A DNA stretch of 64,000 bases. Source: Pyrenula massariospora. Its lineage: Eukaryota; Ascomycota; Eurotiomycetes; Pyrenulales; Pyrenulaceae. Numbering within the stretch: the first letter of the stretch is position 1; each line of letters starts with the position of its first letter. Below the pieces are notes generated by a model, which did not search any database, was not told where the DNA came from, and saw only the letters and a program-made list of their open reading frames with translations. The translations under genes were made by a program, and so were the position numbers. The stretch is from NCBI GenBank assembly GCA_021030905.1, contig JAGFMI010000003.1:2480001-2544000 (forward strand). The letters run 5' to 3'. Below, piece by piece: positions 40,506 through 54,201 of this stretch.

Positions 40506-43500
40506 CTATGGCTTGCTTAATTGTTCTTTCCGGAAGAAGAGGAAGAACCCAGCACTATGAAACATGTTAGTAATTTGTACGTCGCACAAAGGTCCTTGTC
40601 AAACTTACCATATCAAGAGGTTGGCAGCCAAACCGATAAAGAACCACGGCTCCCAAACAGCGCTGATTCCTCCACTCACATCTGGACTGATCGGTCCTGG
40701 TCCAATCTTGTTTGGCGCGAAACCTCTCGCGCATATTGTGGCAATGGAGCCAAGGACTTGGGCAGCAAGCAGGGTGAACGCAATATGCACTCTAGTCAGA
40801 GTCTGCAAGAGAATCATACCGAAACCAACACCCTGGATAGCATCCAATACACCTAACCATAGCCATAGAGCTCGAGACACGAGCGCGCCTGCCGTAAAGC
40901 CTCCAGCCCATGGAACATATTGTCCGATATTTGACGTTCCCCACCAAATTTGAGCCCATCGAGGAGCACCGAGCCCAATAGCAAAGACAGGAAGAATCCA
41001 GCTGTGATCTTTCGATAGAATGGAGAACAGCCAGAGAAATAGAGCCCAGACAATGACAAAGAACAGGACGACAAGAAGCACGATTTGCCAGGCGCTAGTA
41101 TGGTTTGAAGACCAGAGGAAGTTCCAATTCCTACCGTATGGAGCCGAGAGAAAGAAGTTCTGGATGATAACGGTAACGAAGAACCAGAGGATAATCTTTC
41201 TCCGTGCTAGGGAACGGTAAAACGATGGAACCTTTCCGGGAGCTTGACGATAGTAATTTGGCAGCCCAAAGAACATTAGAAGACCGACTCCCCACAAGAG
41301 TAAAGCGATAGGGAAAGTGATAGCTGACATCTTCCAGGTATCGGCAATCGGAGTACCCTCGATAATACCTGCGTTTGTCTTCTTCGTCAGGTACGAACCC
41401 CAGAACCAAAGAGCGACGACATATGCTTGTTGCGTGCCTTGAATGACACAAGCACGGAAGACCCAAGCTTTAACTGGTGCACCGCCTTCGTCACCAAAAT
41501 TGAGAGCGAAGAAGATACTTCCTGAGGCCGAAGCGACAGCGTAAAACCCGGTACCGACATTCTGAATCCACCCTCGAATGCTTTCGTGCGGATTGAAATG
41601 GGCACATCCGATGAGGATGAATGCAAAACCGTAAAAGAAGAATGGTACGGATAGCGATACCACGGACTTGAAGTGCCGGAATGCGAACCACCATGCGATA
41701 CTCGAAAATAGATATACAGTGGCGATAGAGTAAAGCTTTTCGGCGGTCTGACCGACCTCGCCTGTCAAAAGTGTAATCTGGTACGAGTTCGCAGCAATGA
41801 TTTGACCAAAACCGAGGAACAGCGAGTAGATTGGCCAGTCACCAATACGTAATTGCATCCACTTCTTCAGTCCAGTGGGAGGCACGTAGTCTTTGCCAAG
41901 CAAGAATTCATCTCCAAGGGAGCCTTCTTTGTTGTCGCTACCGCTGCCGCTACCTCTCGAATCTTCGTCATTATAAATGGACCCGGCAGGTGATGGCGCC
42001 CGAGAACCACGGCCACGGTGGCGGTCGAAGAAAGATGGCGCAGGAGACTGGTGTCTACCGAGACGCGCATCTCTGAACTTGGCAAACCATTTCTTCTCTG
42101 ACTTAACTAAGTATTCTTCAATACATAATTGGGATTCTGAGTTGTCGCCACCCAATGAGTCAAGCTTCTTATCGAACGCTGAGTAGTATTCTCCAGTGCT
42201 ATCGGTAAAGAATGGATCAACCTTTTGCAAGTTGAAATCCTTCTTTCCGCCAACGACCGAATCAAGTGAAAGCACTGAAGAGTTGCTAAGACGATTTTGT
42301 GCTGAATCGCCAGCAAAAGGTCGCGCTGGGGGAAGAAGACCTTCGTCCATGCCAGGAGTTCCCGGAACAGAGGGCGGAGAGTGAGGCGGCACTTTATGCA
42401 GGCCAGGGCTGTCCATGCCGCCAGGGCCAAGACTAGATTTTCTAGGGGTGAGGAAATCTCGGTTCACTTGTGGGAGACCGTGGGGGGAGTCTTGGTGCAT
42501 CATTTCCATCCTTCGACTAGCCTCTGCTTGCTCTGGTGTCAGGGTGTATTCATCATCACCATAGTAGCTTGGAATGATGTCTTCATCGCTGTCATCTTCA
42601 TAGTCTGTGATAGCCTGACCAACATTCTCGTCGCTCTCAACCACAGCTGAAGGAGTTTTCTTCCCCAGTCTTCGTCGTCCTCTTCGTTCTGGTGCTGCAA
42701 GATGCCCGGGTCCTGAGCGCACACCGAGGGACAGCTGTCGACTTAGGCCAGACTTGGGCTTCTCCTCGTATGCGCCAGGGCTTGGGTCCCGACTGTACAC
42801 TATTGTGTTTCTCTGCTGAGGACCAACCACGCTGAGTCTGTCGAGTCCAGCATAGCTGCTGTTTCGTGAATGGGCAATTGTAGGTGTTTGCATGCCCGTC
42901 GGTGTCATGCTACCCAAGCCGCCCATGCCACCATTTAGAGCAGGAGAGTTAAAGCCAGACGCGGTCAAGCGATCGCCATGCGTGCTTCCCTTAGCGACTT
43001 CCTTGTCGTGTATTCTAATAGCGGTGGACTGAAGAATTTCTAAATCTTCGACCCATTGGGCCACAGGGAAACGTTGCTTGGCGGACCGTGCTCTCATCAT
43101 GGCACGAGTTTCTAACTTGGAGTTCAAAGCACTCTCGATGGCGAGCTTGAATTGGTGCAACAAGTGAGTTGTCGTTGTCGACTCAACTGTATACCACCAA
43201 CCCGGCATTTGACCTAGACCACCGACACGGGCCCCAACACCTAAGGCACCCTTTCGTCCAAATTCGACAGCCACCAATCCGAATGGTTCATCACGAGAAG
43301 GAATAAGAGCAAATTCAGCTCCGGAGAAAATGTAAGGTGGCAAGGCGGTGAATTGTGGCTTAGAGAATACCCGTCCAGGATAAAGCTTCATCATGTGGTC
43401 CAGCTTGAGGGCTGCAAATTTGCCGTAAAGGTCAATGACTGGTCCAACACAGATGACTTGGACGTCTTCACGAGCCTCGAGTACCGCAGGGAACACGTCA

Positions 43501-46500
43501 GCAATCAGGTCGATACCCTTTTGCATGGACCATCGACCGACGAATACAAACAACTCTGCCTTGGGATTTTGATCAAGTCCAGCCCATTCTTGCGCTTGTC
43601 TCTTCAACTCGGCACGACTGGCTTCAAAATTGGGGTCCACTTTGATGTCACCTTCCTTCGGGAGTTCCTTGTTCCACTCTCCTGTGTCTGAAGGATCTGG
43701 GTTGGGTAGGTTTCCAACCTTCTTTAGACCCCAGAAGATGGGATAACGTGCATAGGAACGCTTACCATACTTCTTGGACACACCCACGGCACCGAACCCT
43801 TGCTGGTGAACGCGTAGATAGGAGGCACCAGAGTGGAGAAGGTTGAATACCTCGCCGAATTGGACATATTTTTGGGCGATTTCGGGTTCGAGATTGAACA
43901 CCGAACACACCTCCTCCCGTTCCTTTTGGGTACGCATAGGCCAGAGACCTTGAAATTCAGCGTTGTGCAGTGAAAGACATGCAGGGATAGTCTGAGGAAG
44001 CAAGTAGAGCGGGGCGACTGAGCCGTGGTAATCGTTGATGTGGTACAAATCAATGGGAAAACGCTTGATGGCCAGCGCTACACACTGATTCCAGGCCGAG
44101 TAATAGATAGCCGAATCGAGATCGTCCATTCGAGGTGGATAAGGCTCGGACTTTGTCTGTTGACGGAACACTGGCGCATCAAGTAATACATAGGTGATGT
44201 TCCTCAAAACGTGGTACTGAACCTTGACTTCGTAGGGGTTGCCAAGAACCGTCACGCTCATAGGTTCCGCTTCCTGGTCCACAGGATAATCCACCCCGCC
44301 GACACAAGGAACGACCCAGATCAGGTCTTGATGGCCAAGATTTTTACCCATAAGTTGAGCCATGACACCCAAACCACCGATCTTGATTTTGATGGCCCAA
44401 TCCTCAATATCATACTCCATTGTAGCGATTAGGACCATACGACGGCGGTTAGATTTGTTGGCAAATGCTGAGCTTGTCTGTAAGAAACCTGATTTGTTGG
44501 CGAGCCGCATCAGAGGGTTCAAGGATTCGGAAGCCTCTCCTTTCTCGACATGAATCTGTTTCTTAAACTTTCTTCGAATAGCCAGAGGGATGAAACCCTT
44601 CTTGTCGGTGATACCAATCTGATTGAATTTGACCTGATAGAAAGATTTCATGAAGGCCCAGATTCCAAGCGCGCCGGTACAGACCGGAATGATCCATAAC
44701 AAGAAGAACATGATCATTTGCACATACATAGATCCGACCGGGGAGATTGTAAAACGGAGCGTATCATCATTCAGTGTGATCTGCCAGGCTAGATATGGTT
44801 TGATGGGTGGATGTGTGATGTTGAGAATAACGGCAGACAGGGCTGAAGGCGGAAGACGATCGAGAACCCCATCTGCGTCAGCATCGCCCATAACGAAAGA
44901 CTGATCAGGCTTGCCATCAGGGTTGATACCCCAAACGTTGAGCTGAGCCACTGCTGGCCATTCTGTCATGAAGTTCCGTCGCCAATTGCTGTCATTCAGG
45001 AGTTTTAGGTCGTTTGCAAGTCCAGCATCAAATCCATATTGGTTATAGGGGCCGTTGATGAAAATGTGGGGAAAGCGGCGCACAGTGCCGAAGTCAATGT
45101 CACCTTCTTGGCGATAGTCGCTGCTGCCACCTAGTTTTTCGTAATATTCCACTCGTACATGTTGACCCTTCCAACCTTGGCGTTTCGTTCCGCTCCAGGG
45201 TTGAAGCTCGACCGTAGAATTACCACCCTTGTATGGCATCCAGTCAGAGAACGTCGTGCCCCAATTCGTAGAATATCGCCACTGGTTGGCGCCATCAGCT
45301 TTGTGAGAGACCTGGTATTTATCGCCAACTTTGGAAAAAAGAGTCTTAGAATAGGTTGCATCGAGTGGGAATGTCACGGGGTTATCTTTCGCGCCGGTAC
45401 GGAAGAGAAGGTGATCGACCGAGTTCGTTGCATCGCCCCCGTTAAAGACGCTGGCATTCTTGACGGTCAATCTATGCACACCATGTTCAACACCTTCCAA
45501 CGTTGCGGACAATTTCCAAGCGGTTGCGATTCCACCAATCCACTGAGGCGCTTCTGGAGTCGCGAGCTTGCCGCACGATACCTGACCTATCGTTGGCGTT
45601 CTTCCACTCAACGTCGAAGATTCGAAGGAGATAGCTTTTTGTACTCCGTCGCAGTCCATTTCAGCAGAGAAATGGAGCTCAATCTTCACTGACTCTGGCT
45701 GACCAGCAGATACATTAGACAAGAGGCGGGCGTCATGACCAGGGACGAATTTTGTAAGCATTGGCTTGGGCGCGATCCAAGAATCAGATGGCACGTATGC
45801 GCGGAAATCATAAGGATCCATCTGCAGACTTGACAAGCATCCATTTGCCTTTGTAGATCCAGCGATGCCAAGCTTCTGCTTACTCGCAACCAGTGTTTGC
45901 TCATCGTGAGGGAAGAAAAGGTTTTTGACAGTGGTGCCTGCATCGAACGGAGCAATCAAAGCCGTAGTATTGAGGTGCTCGGCATCATTGTTGCAATCGA
46001 ACTTATAGTTGACCGTCTTGTTGTCATTCTGATATACAAGCCAGACTGACTGATTTCCATTGTCGCCTGGGAAGGTTTGATTGACAAACTTGCCTCTCAT
46101 GACCGACCACATCCCGGTTTCGGTTTTGACAGTACCAGAGTTTGGATACTGTATCATTTGGGTCTGGTTAGATAGTTGTTGCAAGAAGAATCCATCATTC
46201 AGAACAGGGAAATCTCTCCGCATCTGATACATATGCTTTACAATGTTTCGAATCGGATGAGCGGGGTCTCTATGGTCGTAGGCTACGGTGTCGTCTTTGC
46301 AGCCCAATGCTGCACCTTGCTCATAGAAGAAATTACCAAACTGGACAGCACCAAGCTGGTAGCATCCATGCTTCTTCCACGCAGTTGCCGGAGACATTGA
46401 CTGTCGGCCAAAGATATAGTTGTTGGCGGTATTGTCCAGAACGTAAAAATTTTGCTCTTCACCCCATAGCAAAAGCGGAATACCGGGCAAAGTGATAGTT

Positions 46501-48044
46501 GTGACGAAAGCACCGAGAAGCCACCTCTGGGTCCCCATAACGATGGCGGGCCAGCGGAAGAGATCTTGATTAGTGACTCCATACATATGGCGGGGATCAA
46601 ATTCTCCGGTGTTGGCATTCACAAAGTCATTCGTGACGAGGAATTGATTCCAGGCATCCACCCAATTCGTGGGTGCATCATAACCAGCTTCAAGATTGCC
46701 ATCCATACCAAGGAATCTTGTCAGAGATCGATAAATGGTGTAGTGGAAAGCTGCAGCATCAAGGGCACCATTATCGTGATCGCGGATGAAAAATCGCGCT
46801 TGCGATTCATTTGTCAACTGCACGGCTTCATCGATACTGTCGGGAAGCATGTCAGGTTGCCTGCCACGACCCACGTAAATTGACCCAAAGGTATTTCCAC
46901 CCGTGATTTCTCCTGGAAGAAAGAAATTCTCCTTTCCATAACGGCGGGCACAATCGCGGAGGTAAGAATTGGACGCACCCATAGCGTCCACGGTGGCTTG
47001 CGTAGCTTTGTCAAAACGGAAACCATCAATGTCGAGCTGAGCAATCGTTATACACGAAAAATGCTGTATTTTGGCGCGAACAGACGGAACCCATTCTCGA
47101 AGACGGTCTTGCACAGAGGCGAATTTGGACAATTGACGCTGCCAGTCTGGGAACACACCAAAGGCTTCAGTATCACCATATTGATCAAATTCGCCATCGA
47201 AGCAACCCTGCATCCTATCGGTCACATCTTTGCCAACAGGGTACCCTGTTTCAGACCAAAATCGAGGATAAGTGCATGTTTGATTGTACTTGTTGCCAAA
47301 TTTAAAGTCGAGATATTGGCGATCGGACTTGTATTGAACCGTATGCTCGTTGAGGCTGAACGGGGTGGTGGTATTCAGGTATCCATCAAAACCGATAAGG
47401 TCACCCATCCTAAAACGAGGTTAGGAAATTGAGAGGATATGATTTGAAGGATGACATACGTAGCATAAGTATTGTCAAGCAAAACATACATCCCCCTATC
47501 ATGGATGGCGTCAATCATTTGGCGCCATTGATTAATGTTACCAAGATGGTGATCTAGCGTTGTGAAGTCCAAAGGCGAGTATTGGTCCGAGCCCCAGGGT
47601 TGATTCATAAATGGAGAGCCAGCAATATAAAGGGCCTGCGAGAAGCGAAAGGTTAGTCTACAGAAGCCAATTGGGAGGGAAAGCTTTGTTGACCTTGATC
47701 CCCATGCCCTGTAGATAATCCAATGAGTCAATTAAACCTTGGGAGTCTCCTCCATGGCGCATCTGACTTGAGTCGAGATCGTGCTCGAACAGACTGCCAT
47801 TGATGTTGTCGTTGGTAGGGTCGCCATTGACAAATCTGTCCAGAAACAAAGTATAGAAAGGAAATCTCCATTGGTCCGGAGACGGTGTGTATTTGTGACC
47901 CTTCCATTCTCCCCAATAGTCGAGAGGGTTTGTAGCTGTCTGATTTTCATTGAGATTGTATCCGACCTGTGACGGGGTGTACCTCAACGCTCTCGTGGTA
48001 CTGGCCAGGAGCGCGAGGGAGACACCGACCAGACCCCACCCCAT
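40506..48044 (-). CDS. ags1: alpha-1,3-glucan synthase
   Basis: Four exons (48044..47694, 47635..47460, 47409..40609, 40554..40506) encode 2458 residues, the usual family length. The enzyme spans the plasma membrane and makes the alpha-1,3-glucan of the cell wall. A signal peptide (MGWGLVGVSLALLASTTRA) precedes a secreted GH13 amylase-like domain with WRFPFYTLFLDRFVNGDP and QLDIDGFRFDKATQ. A membrane segment near 1072 (MIMFFLLWIIPVCTGALGIW) leads to the cytosolic GT5 glycogen-synthase-like domain, opening ATMEYDIEDWAIKIKIGGLG near 1166 and containing FVGRWSMQKGIDL. A Ser/Pro/Gly-rich linker is followed by about twelve membrane helices from about 2030. The last intron has a GTAAGT donor and TACTAAC branch site, and adds only FRKEQLSKP to the end. 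The true start is the ATG three codons inside a TTG-initiated frame. The amylase partner genes seen next to some ags genes are absent. Confidence 0.97.
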
Positions 48045-51000
48045 ATTGTGCAAAATTTCGCACGTGGGTTTGCTATGTACAAATCATGTGCGGTGTGATC
48101 AGTCGAGAATGGCGGTCGAGAAGGGAGGTCGAGATGAGGTGCGTCGGTCGTGGTCGATTAACTATTAAGGTCGTCGTAGCTTCGTAGATGATAGGTCGAT
48201 GCCGGAAAGGGACAAACGTGAGACGAAAGGAAAGGGGACCGAGGCGGGTGACAAACGGTGAGTTGCCGGCGTGAGAGTGAAACAACGAACGTGGTGAAGG
48301 TAGCCGCAGTAAAGAAGAGGGCCCTTCCGGGAGGAGGAGGAGGAGGATAGACGGGCGGATGTTGTAAGAGAAAAAAGTTGAGGGAGGAATCGTAGCACAG
48401 CCGGGTGAGCGAGTGTTGTTTCGTGAAGATAGCGAAGCTGTTTTGCCAGCAGCGACGGGGTAGAGTGGATGTGAGGGATCTGGGCTGGGGGGACGACTAG
48501 CAGAGACTTTCAGCTAAGCTCAGCGTGGAGGTATCGGCAGGGCAGACCCCCCTAAAGGAAGAGTCGTCAGCCTGTCAGAGGGCGGCGAGCGGGGACGGGA
48601 CGCTTGGGGGGGGGAAGAGACCCAGGCCAGACAGACCAGACGTGGTCCCTGTACCGTGGCAAAACGGTTATTACCGATACTACGGTACCACCAGCAATCG
48701 CGTCGACGGCGACAGAATCTGGTTGCGCCGAGCAGAATAATGGGCGGGTGAATCAAGATGTGCGCGCCATGGACAAGTGGACAGGTCACTACTACGACTG
48801 TGTGTACTGCTGCTGCGCGGTACGACTGCCGTACCCACGATACGGCGGACTGCACGCGGGCGAGCCAATGGGAGATTTCAGGCGGGCGTTGCGGGTTGGG
48901 TCTCGGCAGCCTCGCTTCCTGCGGCCTCGACGGCTTCCCTCTTGCTACAGTCGAACCTCAGTACCGCTTCGGGCGGCCAGTCAGCATTACCCTCTCACCT
49001 CGATGATGAATGCCCGTACCTTTGCCAACAACCATATCCGCCCCAGAGGATGAAAAAGCATTTCCTCGGTCGCACATGTTTCCGATAGTATTATTTTTAC
49101 GGTTCTCCCCCATACATACCCGGCCAAGCTTTGACTCCACGGCCTATTTATAATTGTGGCAGAGGCCTTAATGGCCCATCGTCTGCCTCTGCTGTGGTAA
49201 GCCCCTTTTTAGCGGGACTCCCGGCCCTGCGAAGATCTGCCTTGGATTCCTTTCCTACCCAGATGAATAATCCTTCACCGCTGCGGCTGAGCCTGATCGA
49301 AGAGTCATCATGGACAAGTCGGAGGAAGGGTGGAGTGTAACATAGACAACCCTGCGATTAATATCTAAGGATAGAGTATGATGCATCTGTTCGCTCACGA
49401 ACGAACGCTTTTTTTTTTGTTGCTTATCGACACCGTACATTCATCAAGCGGGGCACTCATGGTCCAGGGTCCGACCGCTGGGCTGGGAAGAACCCGAAAA
49501 AAAAAAAGGTAAGCGGTAGTAGCCCACAGCCTTTGGTCACCAAACTTTGAACTACTTGTGGATATGTGATCGCAAAGGGATCCGAGAAGCTTCTATTCAG
49601 CTGGTCAGGACAAAGGTGTCGCCTGAAAACCTCGGCGTGCAGCGTCGAAGAAGCCATCGACATTCAATTGAGTCTATGGGCGATGCGGCTTGCCTGCCAA
49701 GGACGCCGGGCATAGTCGCTGGTGTAACCGCTCCGCACTGATCTTAATGATGGTGCAAAGACGTCCTGGATGACTCGTGGGCGATCCAGTCGAAACTTCT
49801 GCCCGTGGAAGACCTCATCTTGCGTCTTCTCCGACCTGCGGCGTGTCGTGGCAAGCGGAGGCTCTTTTATGCATGATTTTTAAGCGGCGCGTTGCCAGCC
49901 TCGATCATACTGTACCATAAGGCTCGTTTTGCCATCGCCGTTCGTATCCGTACCATACCAAATACAATTTTTCAAGTGGCTCGTATTCAGACACGCTTGT
50001 CCCCTTCGAAGCCTACGCCAAGATGGTGAACCTGGTAGATAAGCCGGGGGAAATTCGAGCGAAACCTCCCAGAGGACCCTCAGATTGGCCTGTGGCTGAT
50101 CCAAACATCCAGTTCCATGTCTGCGGCGCAACGACTTTATGCGCCTCAGCGCGGCTTTCCTCGCCCCGACGTCCCAAGCTGAGCTGATAAAACAAGAGTC
50201 TCTTACACGAATCATGGTCGTTTGAGCATCGCGTGATCGCATCTCCCCAATACGTCGTATAGGCGTGAGCAAAAAGACGCTCAATCTGGTTCGCTTCCCA
50301 AAACAGCAGCTCGCACAGAGGCTGGCAGGCTGGAGCAGGTTCGTGCTCGAAAATCACTGCCGGTCGGGGGATAAGGTCGGCTTTTATGAGCTAGGGCGCC
50401 TGGCTTTGCCCCGGATGGGCATGCCTGATACTTCGTGGCTTTCAATCGCGTCCGCGAAAGGCGCGCCTCTTTGCCTCCAAGCATACAGTACACGATGGTT
50501 TGGTCACGCGCTGCTGCTCTGCAACCCTCGCGACACCGAATCACCGACGTACGGACGCCCTTTTCTTTTGCAGCTGTTGCTTGCCGAGACGTGCTTCTTG
50601 CATCTTGGCCCTGCTTCTCCGGTGCATGGAGCTGCGGGAGGGTTTGATTTGTCCGGAAGAGGCTCAACGAAGCAGGTTCGTCATATACGTCCCCTCAACT
50701 TGCTTTTCGCTCCAGAAACCGGACTCGCGGCTCATTTCAAATGCCTCAATAGTTATGTCTTGTTTTGTAAATAATGCTCTTACCACTACCACCGCCTCCG
50801 TGTCGATCACCTTTCATGACGTCTAGGCGGTTTGATTCGTGGAGAACGCGTAAATTACCAGGCCGTGTTGATCGATACAGACGCTCCAATCGACCTGTCG
50901 ATCAAAATTTACAGGGCTGTCTGCGAGGGGCACCAATCAGGCACCATCGAGCGACCAACGAGAAGAGACGTCAGTAAGGAGAAAGAGCATTGGATGTAAT

Positions 51001-51818
51001 ATATTTCAGGGGCTTCCCGCCGCTGCAGAAGTCGAGCGAATCCGTTGTTACAGAGTCCGTGTGTGGTGGCGTTCAAGGCCCCTGAGTCAGATCCTTTTGC
51101 AGTGTCATACATATCCAAAAAAACATCGAGTTAGCCCCCGTGCTTTGCTCGTCCGCCGAGCCTCATGTTGGGCTTCGTAAGATAGAGTTTGATAACGTTG
51201 TGCCGTTTCTCGCTCTCATCTCATCTCCGACTTTGCCAGCGGTCAAAGCGAGCACTCTGACCATCCCGAAGCTGTCAATGAGCAGTCAGACCAGAACCAG
51301 AACGCGTCTAGCTTCAATGGCGCAGTTCATTCCTGGAGATCCTGTCGTCGAATTCTTGTTTTCGCATGTCAAATTGCTTGGCTGGAAGGATGCCCGTCGA
51401 CCCGCAATGCGCAGGTACAGAGTTACACTGAGCGGCCGATCTTTGAGTGCTCCGAGCAGCCGGTTTGCCCCGTAAACCGTTGAGCGGGATCTCCTTTCGA
51501 GGCATGGCAACTTTTGACGTCGCCTGGAGGCATGTAATCATTTAATGCGTTCCATCATATACGGGATTGGATGGGAGATTTTCTCGGCGCGGGTCGGCAG
51601 CATCAATTGGGAAGTGACTGTGCATTAGGTTGTGCGAAGGTCAGTAGGCATGTCAAACATCTAGCTGTCGGTTGCAGACTGGGTGATAGGCAAGATGAAT
51701 GGAAAGAAAAGTCACGTCTCGATGATTTGACACCGGGGCATTCCAATGCCCTGTGCTCGGGAATGTTGGTCGTAATTTCATCTACTATATTTTGAGCATA
51801 CCTATTCAAATAGGGCAA
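48045..51818. other. long upstream region of ags1
   Basis: About 3.8 kb without a recognisable gene. The first kilobase next to ags1 is GC-rich with simple GGA repeats (about 48332..48352), G runs (48607..48614) and long chance frames on both strands. T and A homopolymers lie at about 49410 and 49497. From 49.9 to 51.5 kb several overlapping frames of 100-170 codons occur on both strands; none shows a family motif, and mutual overlap argues for chance. Likely a large regulated promoter for ags1 plus the 3' end of leu1. Confidence 0.5.
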
Positions 51819-54201
51819 TCACCATTCAAGCGGCTCGTCTTTCAATTCCCCTCTATTCGTTTTTGGTACTGGCGCTGCCTCTACCTTGACCGGTCCTTGC
51901 CTTTCTCTCTTCAAATATCCCGATCCATCCAGCCATGGCGTGTCCCGCGTTCGCCTCTTCTCAAAACCCGTTATCTTGTCCTCCATTTGCATTGTCAGAC
52001 CAATGTCATCGAGCCCATTCACCAGGCAGTGCCTGCGAAAAGACTCAACATCAAACTTGGCTAATTCTTGGCCTTGGCTGTCCTTGACAACCTGGTTGAC
52101 GAGATCCACTTCGATCTCATGCCCGGCCTTCGCTTCCGCGGCGATTCGCTCTAGAGCAGGTTTTTCGGACATGATCATTGGAAGCATGCCATTCTTGAAT
52201 GTATTGTTGAAGAAGATATCGGCGTAAGATGGTGCAATGATGCACTTGATCCCGAAATCGAGTAAAGCCCATGGAGCATGTTCCCGAGAGCTCCCACATC
52301 CAAAATTCTCACCAGTCACGACCAATATATTAGCTCTCTGGTACGGCTCCTGGTTGAGAACAAAGTCCGGATTCTCAGAACCGTCTTCCTTGTATCGCAA
52401 GGGATGGAAAAGTGCCTTTCCAAGCCCGGTTCGCTTAATAGTCTTTAAAAATTGTTTCGGTATTATGGCGTCAGTGTCAACATTCGCGCGATCCAGAGGG
52501 GCAGCGATGCCTTTCAGTGTTGTGAATTTGGGAAGTCCAGCGGATGCTTTGGATGCACCTCCACTGGTATGAGGCTGGGCGTCTTCTGGAATGTCCATAA
52601 TCTTGTCCATGTCTTCGTCGGTGTCAATGTCCTCTACCGTAGGTTGCGGCTCAACATCTGTCTTGGGCACAGCCTTCACAGGTGAAGCGTTTGATCCCGC
52701 AATTTTACGGACATCAGCAAGCTTTCCCACGATAGATGCTGCTGCTGCCATGACCGGTGACATGAGATGGGTTCGGCCAAGGGCGCCTTGCCGTCCCTCA
52801 AAATTTCGATTGGATGTACTTGCGCAGCGCTCTCGTGGTGACAAGATGTCTGGATTCATGCCTAAGCACATGGAACAGCCAGCTTCTCTCCATTCGAAGC
52901 CAGCGTCGATGAAGATTTTGTCAAGGCCTTCTGTCTCGGCCTGCTCCTTCACGAGACCCGAGCCGGGGACTATCATGGCGCGCTTGAGATTGCTGGCTAT
53001 CTTTTTACCTTCCACGATCTTGGCTACAGCTCGAAGATCCTCCATCCGAGAATTAGTGCAAGAGCCGATAAAGATCTTGTCGAGCTCTATGTCTTGCATT
53101 GGCGTTCCGGCCTTGAGGCCCATATATTCCAAAGCTCTCTTGGCGCTTGCCTTTTTAGCTTCATCTGTGAAGTCCTCTGGTCCTGGTACGACGCCCGTGA
53201 TAGGGACGACATCTTGAGGGCTGGTCCCCCATGATACAGTAGGCGGGATGTCCTGAGCGTTGATGAAGACCTCCTTGTCATATTTTGCTCCATCATCAGA
53301 CTTCAAGGTCGACCAGTATGCCACGGCTTTCTTCCATTCTTTTGAGCCATAGCTGGGCGCCAGAGGCTTGCCCTTGAGATACTCATACGTAGTCTCATCG
53401 GGAGCTATCATGCCGGCTCTTGCGCCAGCTTCGATCGACATATTGCAAATTGACATTCTTGCTTCCATGCTCAAGTTTCGTATCGCTGACCCACAGAACT
53501 CAATGACTGCACCTGTCCCACCGGCGGTCCCAATCAGGCCGATAGCGTGCAGGATGATGTCTTTACTACTGACACCAGGCGGAAGCTCTCCATCGACTTG
53601 TATTCGCATGTTTTTGCTTCGCTTTGTGAGCAGGCACTGCGTTGCGAACACGTGTTCTACCTCGCTTGTGCCAATGCCGAATGCAAGCGCCCCGAAAGCG
53701 CCATGCGTTGACGTGTGACTATCTCCACATACTAATGTAGTACCGGGAAGGGTGAAGCCTTGTTCAGGCCCAATGATGTGGACAATTCCTTGTCTTTTAT
53801 CACCCAAGCCAAAGTAAGTCAGACCAAAGTCTTTGACATTCTCCTCAAGGGTGATACACTGAATTCGGGAGTCCGACTCCTGGACGAAACTTGCAACGTC
53901 CTTGAAGTTCTTTCGTATCGTGGTCGGTATATTATGATCGGTTGTCGCTAAGGAACAGTCAGGGCGGCGAACTTTTCTTTGAGCGTTCCTTAGGCCCTCG
54001 AAGGCTTGCGGAGAGGTGACCTCGTGGAACAAATGTCGATCTGGACATAATCAGTAAAAGTTCAGAGGACGTTCAAAGAGGACTGATGAAGGATAACGGA
54101 CCAATGTAGAGCAGAATAGTGCCATCATCCTGGGCATTTACGATGTGGTCCTCAAAAACTTTGTCGTACAGCGTCTTCGGTTTGGGGATTGCGGAAGGCA
54201 T
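51819..54201 (-). CDS. leu1: 3-isopropylmalate dehydratase (isomerase)
   Basis: Two exons (54201..54102, 54040..51819) encode 773 residues. The 61-bp intron splits [13 protein letters not shown]. The enzyme interconverts 2- and 3-isopropylmalate, the second step of leucine synthesis, using a 4Fe-4S cluster. The large-subunit part shows [34 protein letters not shown] and [10 protein letters not shown], which carry the three cluster cysteines. A linker at about 470-530 joins it to the small-subunit swivel domain, with [18 protein letters not shown]. Fusion of both subunits in one chain is normal for fungi. No presequence is evident ([20 protein letters not shown]), so it is probably cytosolic. 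It is divergent from set3, 2.8 kb away. Confidence 0.97.

Noticed and set aside
49880-50826. Overlapping frames of 100-170 codons on both strands
   Set aside because: They overlap one another in a GC-rich stretch, lack family motifs and have no splice or promoter signals; best read as chance.
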